Assembly: GCF_003203515.1 (NCBI RefSeq)
Contig: NZ_BGNG01000001.1
Span: forward strand, 248,001-312,000
Source: Glaciecola sp. KUL10
GTDB lineage: Bacteria; Pseudomonadota; Gammaproteobacteria; Enterobacterales; Alteromonadaceae
DNA length: 64,000 bases
Direction of reading: 5' to 3'
This document shows, piece after piece, positions 19,906-31,252 of the stretch (the stretch's first letter is position 1; every line of letters starts with the position of its first letter). The notes under the pieces are model-generated. The model had not been told where the DNA came from, made no database searches, and was given only the letters and a program-made list of their open reading frames with translations. A program made the position numbers and the translations under genes.

Positions 19906-20583
19906 TTAAGGAAAGACCTTTGAGTCTATAAAATCTTTTGCCTTTTCAACGACTTGCTCAATAGAAAGGTTTGTTGAATCTATTGTTAAGGCGTCACCAG
20001 CAGCGACTAAAGGAGCAACGCTTCGGTTAGCATCTCGCTCATCTCTAGCCTCTATGTCTGATAAAAGGCGCGATACTTTAACATCATGCCCCTTAGCTTT
20101 CAACTGATCGAAGCGACGTTGCGCGCGAGCTTCTGCGCTTGCCGTTAAGAATATCTTGGCATCGGCATTTGGGAAGACTACCGTCCCCATATCTCGACCA
20201 TCCGCCACTAAGCCGGGTGCATCAGCAAATGCTCGTTGCCTGCGCAGTAATGCTTCTCTCACTGCTGGGATCGCCGCGACTTGAGAAGCAATAGCACCCA
20301 CTTCTTCAGTACGGATATCATCGCTTACATCCTCGCCTTCAAGAATTACACGAATATCGCCGTTGCTCCCTTCAAAGGAAACGTCCAAGCCTGTTGCAAG
20401 CGGCACTAAGCCTAACTCGTCATTGGCATCAATTCCATGGTGTACAGAGGCCACCGCTAAAACGCGATAAATTGCACCACTGTCCAGAAAATGCCAATTT
20501 AAGTCATCGGCTAACTTAGCGCTAAGCGTACCTTTCCCTGCACCACTTGGCCCGTCGACAGTGACCACAAACGCGTTAGTCAT
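19906..20583 (-). CDS. cmk: Cytidylate kinase
   Basis: Phosphorylates CMP and dCMP to the diphosphates. The 225-residue protein has the P-loop GPSGAGKGT (about 11-19), the CMP-specific insert and the [11 protein letters not shown] segment with the family's DGRDMGT motif. The ATG has GGAG 6 bp upstream. It lies between aroA and rpsA, the usual gammaproteobacterial order. Confidence 0.96.
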   Translation of the reverse strand: MTNAFVVTVDGPSGAGKGTLSAKLADDLNWHFLDSGAIYRVLAVASVHHGIDANDELGLVPLATGLDVSFEGSNGDIRVILEGEDVSDDIRTEEVGAIASQVAAIPAVREALLRRQRAFADAPGLVADGRDMGTVVFPNADAKIFLTASAEARAQRRFDQLKAKGHDVKVSRLLSDIEARDERDANRSVAPLVAAGDALTIDSTNLSIEQVVEKAKDFIDSKVFP

Positions 20584-20709
20584 ATTTACTCCATAAATTT
20601 GGGCTAGTAAAAACGCCGCAATTATACGTACTTCATTTGACTATTCAATGACAAGCGTTAATAGAGTGTTAAACGTAAACAAGTATTTAAAAAAGAGTGG
20701 TAAGAAGTG

Positions 20710-20749
20710 TTAAGTCTCAATCAAATAACACACAATGATTAAGACTTAA
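20710..20749 (-). other. Long A+T-rich hairpin between aroA and cmk
   Basis: Two 14-base arms, 20710-20723 (TTAAGTCTCAATCA) and 20736-20749 (TGATTAAGACTTAA), pair at 13 positions, with the last a G-U pair in minus-strand RNA. The loop is 12 nt. It starts 33 bp beyond the aroA stop. There is no immediate U tract, so it is not a standard intrinsic terminator. It may protect the aroA 3' end or be an operator for cmk-rpsA. Confidence 0.5.
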
Positions 20750-20781
20750 TATTTGATTTTAAATGAATTGATTATTCGACA

Positions 20782-22062
20782 TTAGCGAGTGACTACTTCA
20801 AACGCTTCAAAAAACGTTGGGAATGTTTTGGCTGTGCATTTCGGGTCGTTTATTGTTACACCGCATGGTTTAAAACTGAGCAGTGCGAAACACATGGCCA
20901 TTCGGTGATCGTTGTAGGTATCAATCGCTGCGTGTTTAACTTCGGAAGGCGGTGTTACTTCGATATAGTCGTGCCCTTCCTCTACTTCGGCACCCACTTT
21001 TTTGAGCTCTGTTGCCATTGCATGCAAACGGTCAGTTTCTTTGACTCGCCAATTGTAGACGTTTGATATACGCGTCTTGCCCTGAGCGAACAAGGCAGTG
21101 GTTGCTATTGTCATGGCCGCGTCAGGAATATGATTCATGTCCATATCTACGCCTTTTAAGGGCGCACTCGACACTTGAATGAAATCATCTCCCCACTCTA
21201 CTTTTGCACCCATCGCTTCAAGCACATTAGCAAAAGCAGTGTCACCTTGGATTGATTTTTTACCTACCCCTGTGACCTTGACAGTGCCACCCGCAATTGC
21301 GCCTGCGGCCAAAAAGTAAGACGCTGATGAAGCATCGCCTTCCACTAAGAAGTTACCGGGAGATTTATAGACTTGGTTGGCTGGTATTACAAACGATTGG
21401 TATTCATTGTTTGTCACATCAACGCCAAAACTAGCCATCGTTTTTAAGGTGATATCGATGTATGGCTTAGATACCAATTCACCCACAATATTTATGGTTA
21501 CTTCGTGCTCGAGCAAGGGAGCGGCCATCAAGATAGCCGTCAAAAATTGGCTTGATACACTTCCGTCGATATTAAAAGTATTGGTTGCAAGCTGCGCCCC
21601 TTTGATCGCCAATGGTGGAAAGCCACTATTTTTTAAATATTGAATATCTGCACCATTATTGATTAGCTCATCAGCAAGATCACCAATGGGTCGTTCTTCC
21701 ATTCTTGGCTCGCCGGTTAATTCAACATCGACATCTGAAAACGCGAGCGCCGCGCATAATGGACGCATCGCTGTGCCGGCATTACCTAAAAATAATGTGG
21801 GCTTTTTATCGCTTGAAAATTTCCCGCCTAAGCCAACAACCTTACACGTCTTTGCAGCTGTATTAAGTTCATAGTCAACACCAAGCTGTTTAAGTGCGGT
21901 CAGCATATGCTGAATATCTTCGCTATCGAGTAAATTTGTTAATGTGGTCGTGCCTTGTGCTAGGGCCGCTAATAAAAGCGCACGATTGGAAAGGCTCTTT
22001 GATCCGGGGACATTAATCTCGCCGTCAGCGAGCGTCTTATGACTTAAAAATAAAGATTCCAT
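20782..22062 (-). CDS. aroA: 3-phosphoshikimate 1-carboxyvinyltransferase (EPSP synthase)
   Basis: Sixth step of the shikimate pathway: shikimate 3-phosphate plus PEP gives EPSP. The 426-residue protein shows the class I signatures [13 protein letters not shown] and [12 protein letters not shown] (PEP/glyphosate site), plus N-terminal [15 protein letters not shown]. It follows serC with a 2 bp gap, matching the serC-aroA operon of E. coli. Confidence 0.97.
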   Translation of the reverse strand: MESLFLSHKTLADGEINVPGSKSLSNRALLLAALAQGTTTLTNLLDSEDIQHMLTALKQLGVDYELNTAAKTCKVVGLGGKFSSDKKPTLFLGNAGTAMRPLCAALAFSDVDVELTGEPRMEERPIGDLADELINNGADIQYLKNSGFPPLAIKGAQLATNTFNIDGSVSSQFLTAILMAAPLLEHEVTINIVGELVSKPYIDITLKTMASFGVDVTNNEYQSFVIPANQVYKSPGNFLVEGDASSASYFLAAGAIAGGTVKVTGVGKKSIQGDTAFANVLEAMGAKVEWGDDFIQVSSAPLKGVDMDMNHIPDAAMTIATTALFAQGKTRISNVYNWRVKETDRLHAMATELKKVGAEVEEGHDYIEVTPPSEVKHAAIDTYNDHRMAMCFALLSFKPCGVTINDPKCTAKTFPTFFEAFEVVTR

Positions 22063-22064
22063 GC

Positions 22065-23156
22065 TTAGCCTTTTGTCCTTTCAAACTCTTTCATAAACTC
22101 AATTAACGCTTTTACACCTTCGATAGGCATGGCGTTATAAATACTTGCTCTCATTCCACCTACTGCACGATGACCTTTAAGTGCTGCCAACCCGGCTGAA
22201 TTAGATTCTTGCAAGAAGATCGGGTCAAGTACCTTGGCATGTGCTAGTGAGAAAGTAACATTCATTTTTGAACGATTAGGCACGGCTACTTTATTTGCAT
22301 AGAAATCAGATTGATCGATAAAGTTGTATAACAAATCAGCTTTTTGTTTGTTTTGCGCTTCTATTGCCGCTATTCCACCTTTACCTTTGAGCCATTTGAA
22401 AACTAGACCAGCAAGATACCAAGAGAATGTTGGCGGGGTATTCACCATAGAGTCTGCATTTGCTTGCAGCTCGTAATTAAAAATAGAAGGAGCATCTGGT
22501 CGGGCTTTACCCAGTAGGTCATTATTAATGATGACCAAGGTTAAGCCAGAGGGGCCAATGTTTTTCTGCGCGCCAGCATATAAAATACCGTAATCTTCAA
22601 CGTTGATTTGTTTAGATAAAATATTTGATGACATATCCGCAACTAGTGGCACTCCACCTGTTTGAGGAACCCAGTCGATCTCAATTCCTTCAACTGTCTC
22701 ATTTGGACAATATTGAAAGTAAGCAGCATTTGGATTGATCTCCCAATCCTTTTGTTCAGGCACATAAACCAAGCCATTTTCGTCTGTCTCAGTGGACGCA
22801 ACGATGTTGGTTTTTGTAAACTTTTGCGCTTCTTTTTCAGCAGATATTGACCATTGACCAGTCACTAAATGTTCACTGAGATCACCCGCTTTCGAGATAT
22901 TTAACGGTACAGTTGAAAATTGTCCTCTACCGCCACCATGCATAAATAAAACGCTATAGTTGGCAGGTACACCCAGTAGATCTCTTAAATCTTGCTCAGC
23001 TTGTTCCGCAACTTCTATAAAAGGCTTACCTCGGTGGCTAATTTCCATCACCGAAGTGCCGAGTCCATTCCAGTTAAGCAATTCTTTTTGTGCTTGTTCA
23101 AGCACCTCGTGTGGCAACATTGCAGGGCCAGCACTAAAATTAAACACTTGTTGCAT
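22065..23156 (-). CDS. serC: Phosphoserine aminotransferase
   Basis: PLP enzyme of serine and pyridoxine synthesis (363 residues). The N terminus [11 protein letters not shown] and the PLP-lysine segment [12 protein letters not shown] are typical, as is the C-terminal [16 protein letters not shown]. The ATG has GAGAG upstream. A perfect 10 bp hairpin ends only about 15 bp before the start, so serC transcription must begin very close to the gene or pass through the gyrA terminator. Confidence 0.96.
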   Translation of the reverse strand: MQQVFNFSAGPAMLPHEVLEQAQKELLNWNGLGTSVMEISHRGKPFIEVAEQAEQDLRDLLGVPANYSVLFMHGGGRGQFSTVPLNISKAGDLSEHLVTGQWSISAEKEAQKFTKTNIVASTETDENGLVYVPEQKDWEINPNAAYFQYCPNETVEGIEIDWVPQTGGVPLVADMSSNILSKQINVEDYGILYAGAQKNIGPSGLTLVIINNDLLGKARPDAPSIFNYELQANADSMVNTPPTFSWYLAGLVFKWLKGKGGIAAIEAQNKQKADLLYNFIDQSDFYANKVAVPNRSKMNVTFSLAHAKVLDPIFLQESNSAGLAALKGHRAVGGMRASIYNAMPIEGVKALIEFMKEFERTKG

Positions 23157-23173
23157 TGTTTCTCTCTAAATAA

Positions 23174-23197
23174 AACAAGCGGCAAAAGCCGCTTGTT
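23174..23197 (-). terminator. Terminator between gyrA and serC
   Basis: AACAAGCGGC and GCCGCTTGTT form a perfect 10 bp stem with a 4 nt loop. On the minus strand it is followed by TTTATTTA. It sits between the gyrA stop and the serC start. Two further hairpins lie upstream, at 23213-23237 and at 23241-23266, the latter overlapping the gyrA stop. Confidence 0.75.
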
Positions 23198-23250
23198 AAA
23201 GAAATGATTTTAAGCGCTTATTTAAATAATAAGTGCTCTATAACAACGAT

Positions 23251-25893
23251 TTATTCGTCGTTGTTATCATCTTCTTCAGGCTTTACATCAGTAGCTGCAT
23301 CAGCTACCGGCGATTGCTCATTGATTGCTTCCGAATTTTCACCCGCTTCTTCGGCAAGTTCCTCTTCTTCGATTTCATCAATTCGCTGCAGGCCGACGAC
23401 GTGTTCGCCTTCGACCGTTCTGATCAGTCTCACACCTTGGGTGTTACGACCTACTGTCGATACTTCTGATGCTCTTGTGCGAACAAGTGTTCCTTGGTCG
23501 CTTATGAGCATAATTTCTTTACTTTCATCCACTTGTATTGCGCCAACAACTAAACCGTTGCGTTCCGATACTTTGATTGAAACAACACCTTTAGTTGCAC
23601 GCGATTTAGCTGGGTATTCACCGATTGGAGTACGTTTACCATAACCATTTTCAGTTGCTGTAAGTACATCACCTTCGTCTTTAGGTACGATAAGAGATAC
23701 AACTTTTTCATTTTCCATTAGGCGTATACCACGAACGCCTGTTGCCGTGCGTCCCATTGGTCTAACTTGGTCTTCACTAAAGCGAACGACTTTACCCGCG
23801 TCAGAAAATAGCATTATTTCACTTTCACCGTCGGTTAAGTCAACACCAATAAGTTCATTGCCATCATTGAGGTTAACAGCGATGATACCGTTAGCTCTCG
23901 GTCTTGAATACTGGGTCAACTCAGTCTTTTTAACAGTACCGTTTGTGGTTGCCATAAACACATATTTACCTGCTTCGAACTCTTGAATAGGCAATATCGC
24001 AGTGATACGTTCATCTTCTTCTAATGGAAGTATATTAACGATTGGACGACCTCTTGCATTTCGGCTCGCAAGTGGCAATTGGTATACTTTTAACCAGTAC
24101 AAACGCCCTCTCGTCGAGAAACAAAGTATGTGGTCATGCGTATTGGCAACAAGTAATTTTTCGATGAAATCTTCGTTTTTCATCTTGGTTGCTGATTTAC
24201 CTTTACCGCCTCGACGTTGCGCCTCGTAATCTGAGAGTTTTTGATACTTTACATAACCTTCGCGAGATAAAGTCACCACGACTTCTTCTCTTTCGATCAG
24301 GTCTTCAATATCAATATCATGCGACGCTGCCGTGATTTCTGTGCGTCTTTCGTCACCAAATTCCTCACGCACTTTTTCAAGCTCTTCGGTGATTAATTCC
24401 ATTAGTCTCTCAGAGCTACTCAATATGTAAAGCAACTCAGCGATCAAATCAATCAATGCACGATATTCATCGATAATTTTATCGTGTTCAAGACCCGTTA
24501 ATTTGTTTAGTCTTAAATCCAATATGGCTTGTGCTTGTTCTTCAGTTAAGAAGTATTCGCCATCGCGAATGCCATATTCTGGTGCTAACCAATCAGGTCG
24601 CGCTGCATCATTACCTGCTCGTTCAAGCATTTCGGCCACATCACCTAGCGCCCAACCTTTGGCGATTAGTGATTGTTTGGCATCAGACGGACTCTTTGAG
24701 TTTTTAATTAGTTCAATGATTGGGTCGATGTTAGCTAGCGCAATTGCGAGACCTTCTAATATATGTGCTCTGTCGCGCGCTTTTTTCAATTCAAACACTG
24801 TGCGTCGTGTAACCACTTCGCGTCTATGTAGAATGAACTTTTCTAAAATTTCTTTGAGGTTGAATAAGCGAGGTTGCGTATTGTCAAGCGCAACCATATT
24901 AATACCAAATACTGTTTGTAGTTGCGTATTTGCGTATAAATGATTGAGAAGCACTTCTGCTGATTCATTGCGTTTGACTTCAATAACGATACGCATACCG
25001 TCTTTATCAGATTCGTCACGAAGCGCTGATATACCTTCAATACGCTTCTCTTTGACTAGCTCAGCAATCTTTTCTATGAGTCTTGCTTTGTTAACTTGGT
25101 ACGGAATCTCGTGGACAATAATGGTTTCTTTACCATTGTCTTCGACTTCTATTTCGGCGCGGGCGCGCAAGTAAATCTTTCCACGGCCTGTTTTATAAGC
25201 ATCAATAATGCCTTTTCTACCGCTGATTAATGCCGCAGTTGGGAAGTCTGGGCCAGGTATGAATTCTAAAAGCTCTTCTATAGTGATATCTGGATTTTTA
25301 ATGACCTCGATACAACCATTGATCACCTCGGTTAAATTATGAGGTGGAATGTTCGTTGCCATACCAACCGCAATACCAGACGAACCATTAACAAGTAAAT
25401 TAGGCACTTTAGTGGGTAAGACTTCAGGAATGTGTTCTGTACCGTCGTAGTTAGGAACAAAATCAACCGTTTCTTTATCTAGATCAGCGAGTAGTTCGTG
25501 TGCAATTTTTGCCATACGCACTTCGGTATAACGCATCGCGGCTGCTGAATCACCATCAACAGAACCAAAGTTACCTTGACCATCAACCAGCATGTAACGC
25601 AAAGAAAATGGCTGTGCCATTCTAACAATCGTGTCGTAAACAGCTGAATCACCATGTGGGTGATATTTACCAATCACATCACCGACAACGCGTGCCGATT
25701 TTTTATAAGGTTTATTAAAGTCGTTTTTAAGTTCGTTCATTGCGAACAAAACGCGTCGATGTACTGGTTTTAAACCGTCTCTAACATCGGGAAGCGCACG
25801 TCCTACAATGACGCTCATAGCGTAGTCTAAGTAGGAGTTTTTTAGTTCGTCTTCGATGTTAATCGGCAGGATTTCTTTAGCGTTATCAGTCAT
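23251..25893 (-). CDS. gyrA: DNA gyrase subunit A
   Basis: Breakage-reunion subunit of the type II topoisomerase that supercoils DNA. I start at ATG 25893 (880 residues), matching the E. coli N terminus residue for residue; a GTG nine bases upstream is too close to AAAGGA. The active-site tyrosine lies in [10 protein letters not shown] (about 122). The quinolone-resistance region reads [11 protein letters not shown] with the susceptible-type Ser83 and Asp87. The C-terminal beta-pinwheel carries the GyrA box QRRGGKG. The tail is acidic (PEEDDNNDE). Confidence 0.97.
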   Translation of the reverse strand: MTDNAKEILPINIEDELKNSYLDYAMSVIVGRALPDVRDGLKPVHRRVLFAMNELKNDFNKPYKKSARVVGDVIGKYHPHGDSAVYDTIVRMAQPFSLRYMLVDGQGNFGSVDGDSAAAMRYTEVRMAKIAHELLADLDKETVDFVPNYDGTEHIPEVLPTKVPNLLVNGSSGIAVGMATNIPPHNLTEVINGCIEVIKNPDITIEELLEFIPGPDFPTAALISGRKGIIDAYKTGRGKIYLRARAEIEVEDNGKETIIVHEIPYQVNKARLIEKIAELVKEKRIEGISALRDESDKDGMRIVIEVKRNESAEVLLNHLYANTQLQTVFGINMVALDNTQPRLFNLKEILEKFILHRREVVTRRTVFELKKARDRAHILEGLAIALANIDPIIELIKNSKSPSDAKQSLIAKGWALGDVAEMLERAGNDAARPDWLAPEYGIRDGEYFLTEEQAQAILDLRLNKLTGLEHDKIIDEYRALIDLIAELLYILSSSERLMELITEELEKVREEFGDERRTEITAASHDIDIEDLIEREEVVVTLSREGYVKYQKLSDYEAQRRGGKGKSATKMKNEDFIEKLLVANTHDHILCFSTRGRLYWLKVYQLPLASRNARGRPIVNILPLEEDERITAILPIQEFEAGKYVFMATTNGTVKKTELTQYSRPRANGIIAVNLNDGNELIGVDLTDGESEIMLFSDAGKVVRFSEDQVRPMGRTATGVRGIRLMENEKVVSLIVPKDEGDVLTATENGYGKRTPIGEYPAKSRATKGVVSIKVSERNGLVVGAIQVDESKEIMLISDQGTLVRTRASEVSTVGRNTQGVRLIRTVEGEHVVGLQRIDEIEEEELAEEAGENSEAINEQSPVADAATDVKPEEDDNNDE

Positions 25894-26122
25894 AAACTGC
25901 ACTGTCCTTTATTTCTTTTAGGAGTGTGTGTTGCTGATTTTATTCATTCGAGTAATGAAGCTTAATCTGCTATCCACCATCCACTTGTTATTGTGAGCCT
26001 AAAGTTGGCGAATAGATATTAGCATTATGACTGTCGAATATGTAGTTGTATGTCATAATATTTATGTAAAAATACAACTGCTTATAAAAGCATCAGTTTT
26101 AATAAAAAGAAGGTGTTAGCTC

Positions 26123-26821
26123 TTGAATAATGTTGATAGCCAAGAAATCGAAAAGTTTTCCTCTCTTGCTTCAAAATGGTGGGACTTAGAAGGCGAATTT
26201 AAACCGCTTCATCAAATTAACCCCCTACGCGTTGGTTACATTGAAGAAAAGGTCGATGGTGTTTTTGGAAAACGGATTTTAGATGTTGGTTGTGGTGGTG
26301 GCATATTGGCAGAAGCGCTGGCGGCGAAAGGCGCAACAGTAACCGGTTTAGATATGGCGTTTGATTCTTTAGAGGTTGCAAAATTGCATGGGCTCGAATC
26401 TGGCATCAAAGTAGACTATGTGCTCTCTACAACTGAAGAATTTGCGCAACAGCATCCAGCTAGTTTTGATATTGTCACATGCATGGAAATGCTGGAACAC
26501 GTTCCTGATCCTGCATCTATTGTTGAAGCGTGTGCGAAGTTAGTTAAACCGGGAGGCCATGTGATTTTTTCAACGCTTAATCGCAACCCGAAGTCTTGGT
26601 TAATGGCTATTCTTGCTGCCGAATACATTCTGAATCTTGTGCCTAAAGGAACACATCAGCACGATAAGTTTATTAAGCCTTCTGAGCTATTAAACGCTAT
26701 AGAATCAACAAGCTTAATTGCAAAAGATATAATCGGACTACACTTAAACCCGCTAAAGCAGAACTACTATTTATCTAATAAAAATGTAGACGTAAATTAC
26801 TTCGTTTATTGCAAGGCATAA
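26123..26821 (+). CDS. ubiG: Ubiquinone biosynthesis O-methyltransferase
   Basis: SAM-dependent enzyme performing both O-methylations of ubiquinone synthesis (232 residues). Motif I is [15 protein letters not shown] near residues 53-67, with the ubiG-type [26 protein letters not shown] terminus. The start is a TTG preceded by AGAAGG at 8 bp; no better ATG fits the conserved N terminus. It is divergent from gyrA, as in E. coli. Confidence 0.95.
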   Translation: MNNVDSQEIEKFSSLASKWWDLEGEFKPLHQINPLRVGYIEEKVDGVFGKRILDVGCGGGILAEALAAKGATVTGLDMAFDSLEVAKLHGLESGIKVDYVLSTTEEFAQQHPASFDIVTCMEMLEHVPDPASIVEACAKLVKPGGHVIFSTLNRNPKSWLMAILAAEYILNLVPKGTHQHDKFIKPSELLNAIESTSLIAKDIIGLHLNPLKQNYYLSNKNVDVNYFVYCKA

Positions 26822-27334
26822 AAGATAAGATATAACAGCGATATTTTTGATTAAATTTGTTTCTGCATAAAAACAAAGCAAATATCTTCTGTAGACGTTT
26901 GTTGTTGTACCTAAAATAATTTCAATAAGATATCGCTTATTTTCTTAAATCGTTTTGTAATTAGTACAGCTTTTTTAGTCCTAATTAGTTTATATTTTTT
27001 TTGCCCTAATTTGCGCAAAAAGCGATCTGTTCAATTGTTATTCAAGCTAACTATTTAAGAGATTGTTGGCGATAGTCTTTACTAACACTGTTTAAGTTTT
27101 GTTCCATGATTGTGCAAAGCAAGCGACCCAACCACTACATGTTGGGTTGCATGTTAGCCAAAACCCCTTTATCTTGTATTTACTCATCAAGGCATGCAGT
27201 CATGCTTAGTTCAGCCAAATCAAATCGCGCTTTAAACTACCGGTAAATGCTTAGTGAGTTTAGGGGAAGTCAAATCACAATTATAACAAAGCCCGTGTAA
27301 ACAATGGGCGTTGATAAAGAGCGACAATATAAAA
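26822..27334. other. 513 bp non-coding region upstream of nrdA
   Basis: No convincing open frame is present on either strand. The left half is A+T-rich. The right half holds a perfect-ended 10 bp stem (27123-27132 with 27141-27150, loop 8 nt, one G-U) and a smaller hairpin GCATG-CAGT-CATGC at 27192-27205. I looked for NrdR boxes and DnaA boxes and found no good match. A long leader or a small RNA is possible. Confidence 0.5.
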
Positions 27335-29662
27335 ATGAATAGCACTCTTTTAGTTAGCAAACGCAACGGCGTTCAAGAGCCACTAGAACTAGATAAAATT
27401 CACCAAGTAGTTACATGGGCAGCCAAAGACTTAGATGACGTTTCAGTGTCACAAGTCGAAATCAATGCTCAGATACAGTTTTACAACGGTATCAAAACAG
27501 AAGAAATTCACGAAACATTGATCAAATCTGCCGCTGATTTAATCTCAACTGAAGCTCCCGATTATCAATACTTAGCTGCTCGCCTTGCGATTTTCCATTT
27601 GCGCAAAAAAGCATACGGTCAATTTGAGCCACCTGCACTAATCGACCACGTTAAAAAGTTGGTTGCTGCTGGAAAGTATGACGAACATTTATTAGCAGAT
27701 TATAGCGAAGAAGAATTTGCCCAAATGGACGAATTTATCGACCACTGGCGTGATATGAACTTCAGTTACGCAGCAGTTAAGCAGCTCGAAGGAAAATACT
27801 TGGTTCAAAACAGAGTCACGGGTGAGATTTACGAAAGTGCTCAGTTTTTATATGTGTTAGTTGCTGCTTGCTTATTTGCAAAATATCCAAAAGACACGCG
27901 ATTAGATTACATCAAGCGTTTTTATGACGCAGCATCAACGTTTAAGCTTTCGTTGCCTACCCCAATTATGGCCGGTGTCAGAACCCCTACTCGTCAATTT
28001 AGTTCTTGTGTACTAATTGAAACAGGCGACAGCCTAGACTCAATTAATGCAACAGCTAGTGCAATAGTGAAGTATGTCAGCCAAAGAGCTGGTATAGGCG
28101 TAAATGCCGGTAGAATTCGTGCCTTAGGCAGTCCAATTAGAGGCGGCGAAGCATTTCACACAGGTTGTATACCTTTTTATAAGTACTTTCAGACTGCTGT
28201 TAAAAGCTGCTCGCAAGGTGGTGTTCGCGGCGGTGCGGCGACATTGTTTTATCCTTTGTGGCACTTAGAGGTTGAATCTCTTTTAGTTTTGAAAAATAAC
28301 CGTGGCGTCGAAGAAAACCGCGTGAGACATTTAGATTACGGTGTACAGTTCAACAAACTTATGTACACGCGTATGATCAAAGACGATTACATTTCTTTGT
28401 TCAGTCCATCAGACGTACCAGGACTATACGATGCGTTCTTTGCAGATCAAGATGAATTTGAGCGTCTATATGTTCAATACGAAAACGATGAAAGCATTCG
28501 TAAAAAGCGCGTTAAAGCGATAGAGCTTTTCAGTGCATTTATGCAAGAGCGTGCTAATACAGGCCGTATTTATTTGCAGAATGTCGACCACTGCAATACT
28601 CATAGTCCATTTAACCCTAAATATGCGCCGGTTCGCCAAAGCAACTTGTGTTTAGAAATTGCACTACCAACTAAGCCATTGAGCCACGTCAATGATGAAG
28701 AAGGGGAAATTGCACTTTGCACACTGTCGGCGTTTAACCTTGGTGAAATTAAAAGCTTGGACGAATTTGAAGAGCTTGCTGAATTATCAGTGCGTTCATT
28801 AGATAGCCTTTTAGATTATCAAGACTACCCTGTTCCAGCTGCGTACAACGCGACTATGGGGCGCAGAACACTTGGTGTCGGCGTTATTAACTTTGCTTAT
28901 TACCTTGCCAAAAATGGTGTGAAATACTCAGATCATTCAGCTAATGCACTTGTGCACAAGACCTTTGAAGCAATGCAATACTATCTATTAAAAGCTTCAA
29001 ACAACTTGGCTAAAGAAAAAGGCGCTTGCCCTAAGTTTAATGAAACCACATATGCTCAAGGAATCATGCCTGTCGATAGCTATAAAAAAGACGTCGATAA
29101 GATATGCGCAGAGCCTTTGCATTACGATTGGGATAATTTACGTAAAGAAATCGTAGAGCATGGTTTACGAAACAGCACCCTATCGGCACTTATGCCGTCA
29201 GAAACATCATCTCAGATATCAAATGCTACAAATGGTATTGAACCACCACGTGGACATATTAGTATCAAGGCAAGTAAGGATGGTGTGCTAAAACAAGTTG
29301 TTCCAGATTATAAAAATTTAAAGGAACAGTATGAATTATTGTGGGATATAGATGCTAACGATGGTTACTTACAACTAGTGGCTATCATGCAAAAATTTAT
29401 TGACCAAACAATATCTGCTAACACTAGCTACGATCCTAGCAAGTATGAAGGTAACAAAGTGCCAATGAAGTTGTTATTAAAAGATTTACTAACGACTTAT
29501 AAATTGGGCATAAAAACACTTTATTACCACAATACACGTGATGGTGCTTCTGACGCTGCTGCGGCACAAGAAGCAAAACAGAGTGAAAAACAACCATCGC
29601 GCGCGCAAGAAGTAGTAATAGAAGAAGATGACGATTGTGCAGGCGGCGCTTGTAAAATCTAG
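27335..29662 (+). CDS. nrdA: Ribonucleoside-diphosphate reductase subunit alpha (class Ia)
   Basis: Large catalytic subunit that makes dNDPs from NDPs. From ATG 27335 it is 775 residues, matching the E. coli N terminus MNxxLLVxKRxG; a TTG at 27311 is unlikely. The ATP-cone (about 5-95) carries the allosteric activity site. The active-site cysteines lie in SSCVLIETGDS and NLCLEIALP and the C-terminal redox pair is in CAGGACKI. It is followed by nrdB and a ferredoxin gene. Confidence 0.97.
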   Translation: MNSTLLVSKRNGVQEPLELDKIHQVVTWAAKDLDDVSVSQVEINAQIQFYNGIKTEEIHETLIKSAADLISTEAPDYQYLAARLAIFHLRKKAYGQFEPPALIDHVKKLVAAGKYDEHLLADYSEEEFAQMDEFIDHWRDMNFSYAAVKQLEGKYLVQNRVTGEIYESAQFLYVLVAACLFAKYPKDTRLDYIKRFYDAASTFKLSLPTPIMAGVRTPTRQFSSCVLIETGDSLDSINATASAIVKYVSQRAGIGVNAGRIRALGSPIRGGEAFHTGCIPFYKYFQTAVKSCSQGGVRGGAATLFYPLWHLEVESLLVLKNNRGVEENRVRHLDYGVQFNKLMYTRMIKDDYISLFSPSDVPGLYDAFFADQDEFERLYVQYENDESIRKKRVKAIELFSAFMQERANTGRIYLQNVDHCNTHSPFNPKYAPVRQSNLCLEIALPTKPLSHVNDEEGEIALCTLSAFNLGEIKSLDEFEELAELSVRSLDSLLDYQDYPVPAAYNATMGRRTLGVGVINFAYYLAKNGVKYSDHSANALVHKTFEAMQYYLLKASNNLAKEKGACPKFNETTYAQGIMPVDSYKKDVDKICAEPLHYDWDNLRKEIVEHGLRNSTLSALMPSETSSQISNATNGIEPPRGHISIKASKDGVLKQVVPDYKNLKEQYELLWDIDANDGYLQLVAIMQKFIDQTISANTSYDPSKYEGNKVPMKLLLKDLLTTYKLGIKTLYYHNTRDGASDAAAAQEAKQSEKQPSRAQEVVIEEDDDCAGGACKI

Positions 29663-29700
29663 TCACCACGATTAACCAGTAGATATAAAAGCGAAGATTT

Positions 29701-30831
29701 ATGAAGTATACAACGTTCAATCAAGAACCAAACGATACAATGAAAGAACCCATGTTTTTCGGGAACCCGGTAAACGTGGCGCGCTATGATCAACAGAAAC
29801 ACCCAATATTTGAAAAGTTAATCGAAAAACAAATATCGTTTTTTTGGCGTCCAGAAGAAGTTGATGTCAGTAAAGACAGGCTTGATTTTCAAAAGTTAAG
29901 TGCGGCTGAAAAGCATATCTTCACTTCTAATTTGAAATATCAAACCCTGCTAGATTCAGTTCAAGGTAGAAGCCCAAATATTGCGTTTCTTCCGATTATT
30001 TCATTGCCGGAATTAGAGACATGGGTAGAAACTTGGTCGTTTTTTGAAACGATTCACTCTCGTTCTTACACGCACATTTTAAGAAACTTATTTTCAGACC
30101 CTTCAGAAGTCTTTGATGACATAGTGGTTAATGCCGAAATTCAAAAACGTGCAAGTGATATATCGTCTTACTATGATGACCTGATTTTTGCTACTCAACT
30201 TTGGCAAACCCTTGGTGAAGGTGAGCATACTGTAAACGGTGAAACGCATGTGATTACCATGCGCGAGCTTAAGAAAAAGCTCTACCTTTGCATGAATTCG
30301 GTAAACGCACTAGAGGCCATTCGTTTCTATGTTTCGTTTGCATGTACATTCGCATTTGCTGAAAGAGAACTAATGGAAGGAAACTCTAAAATTATTCGTT
30401 TAATCTCTAGAGACGAAAATATCCATTTAACCTCAACCCAACACATTCTAAACTTGTGGGCGAAAGGCAAAGACGACCCAGAAATGGCCGAGATAGCAGA
30501 AGAATGTCATGAAGAAGCCAAACAAATTTTCTTGAAAGCCGTTGAACAAGAAAAAGAATGGGCGCATTACCTGTTCAAAAACGGCTCGATGTTAGGTTTA
30601 AACGAACAAATCTTGTCTCAATACGTTGAATACATTGCTAATCATCGTATGGCTGCAATTGGCATGGGACAACCTTTTGATGTGAAAAGTAATCCACTTC
30701 CATGGATGAATAACTATCTTAACTCAGACAACGTGCAAGTCGCGCCTCAAGAGACAGAGATATCTTCATACTTAGTCGGCCAAATTGATAGTGAAGTTGG
30801 TTCAGATGAATTTGAGGAATTTGAGTTGTAG
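29701..30831 (+). CDS. nrdB: Ribonucleoside-diphosphate reductase subunit beta (class Ia)
   Basis: Small subunit carrying the diiron-tyrosyl radical cofactor (376 residues). The iron-ligand segments [15 protein letters not shown], the [15 protein letters not shown] helix and [16 protein letters not shown] are in place. It starts 38 bp after nrdA. Confidence 0.97.
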   Translation: MKYTTFNQEPNDTMKEPMFFGNPVNVARYDQQKHPIFEKLIEKQISFFWRPEEVDVSKDRLDFQKLSAAEKHIFTSNLKYQTLLDSVQGRSPNIAFLPIISLPELETWVETWSFFETIHSRSYTHILRNLFSDPSEVFDDIVVNAEIQKRASDISSYYDDLIFATQLWQTLGEGEHTVNGETHVITMRELKKKLYLCMNSVNALEAIRFYVSFACTFAFAERELMEGNSKIIRLISRDENIHLTSTQHILNLWAKGKDDPEMAEIAEECHEEAKQIFLKAVEQEKEWAHYLFKNGSMLGLNEQILSQYVEYIANHRMAAIGMGQPFDVKSNPLPWMNNYLNSDNVQVAPQETEISSYLVGQIDSEVGSDEFEEFEL

Positions 30832-30860
30832 AGCGGCGCTCTCGATTTTCGAATAGTACA

Positions 30861-31133
30861 GTGACTACAAAAGACTCAAAAAATATAGAGGTGGCAGTTA
30901 ATACTGGCACCTCTTTTTATTTTAATGAAGAAGATACTCTATTGATTGCGCTAGAAAAGCAAAATATTGAAGTGCATTATCATTGCCGCGAAGGATATTG
31001 CGGCGCTTGTCGTACAAAATTAAAAAGCGGTTCAGTTGAGTACACCACCGACCCACTCGCTTTTATTGATGATGATGAAATACTGCCTTGTTGTTGTATA
31101 CCAACAGGGAATATTGAAATAGAATTATATTAG
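30861..31133 (+). CDS. yfaE: 2Fe-2S ferredoxin for NrdB cofactor maintenance (YfaE)
   Basis: Plant-type [2Fe-2S] ferredoxin of 90 residues with ligands Cys42-x4-Cys47-x2-Cys50-x27-Cys78 in the standard spacing. In E. coli YfaE donates electrons to rebuild the diferric-tyrosyl centre of NrdB, and the gene has the same place after nrdB. The start is GTG 30861. A bidirectional terminator follows. Confidence 0.93.
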   Translation: MTTKDSKNIEVAVNTGTSFYFNEEDTLLIALEKQNIEVHYHCREGYCGACRTKLKSGSVEYTTDPLAFIDDDEILPCCCIPTGNIEIELY

Positions 31134-31186
31134 TCAGGATTGATATTTACTGTATGACCTTGGCTGTAAAGACCAACATGACCTAA

Positions 31187-31219
31187 CAAAAAAGGCCAAC
31201 ATATTAATGTTGGCCTTTT
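31187..31219 (+). terminator. Bidirectional terminator between yfaE and purC
   Basis: AAAAGGCCAACAT and ATGTTGGCCTTTT form a long perfect stem around ATTA, with A and T tracts on either side. It serves the two convergent units. Confidence 0.85.
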
Positions 31220-31252
31220 CGTTTTAGTTTGATTCACTTTGAATGATTTAAC

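Noticed and set aside
27164-27180. TTTATCTTGTATTT upstream of nrdA as an NrdR box.
   Set aside because: Only one half resembles the consensus and there is no symmetric second half or paired second box at helical spacing.
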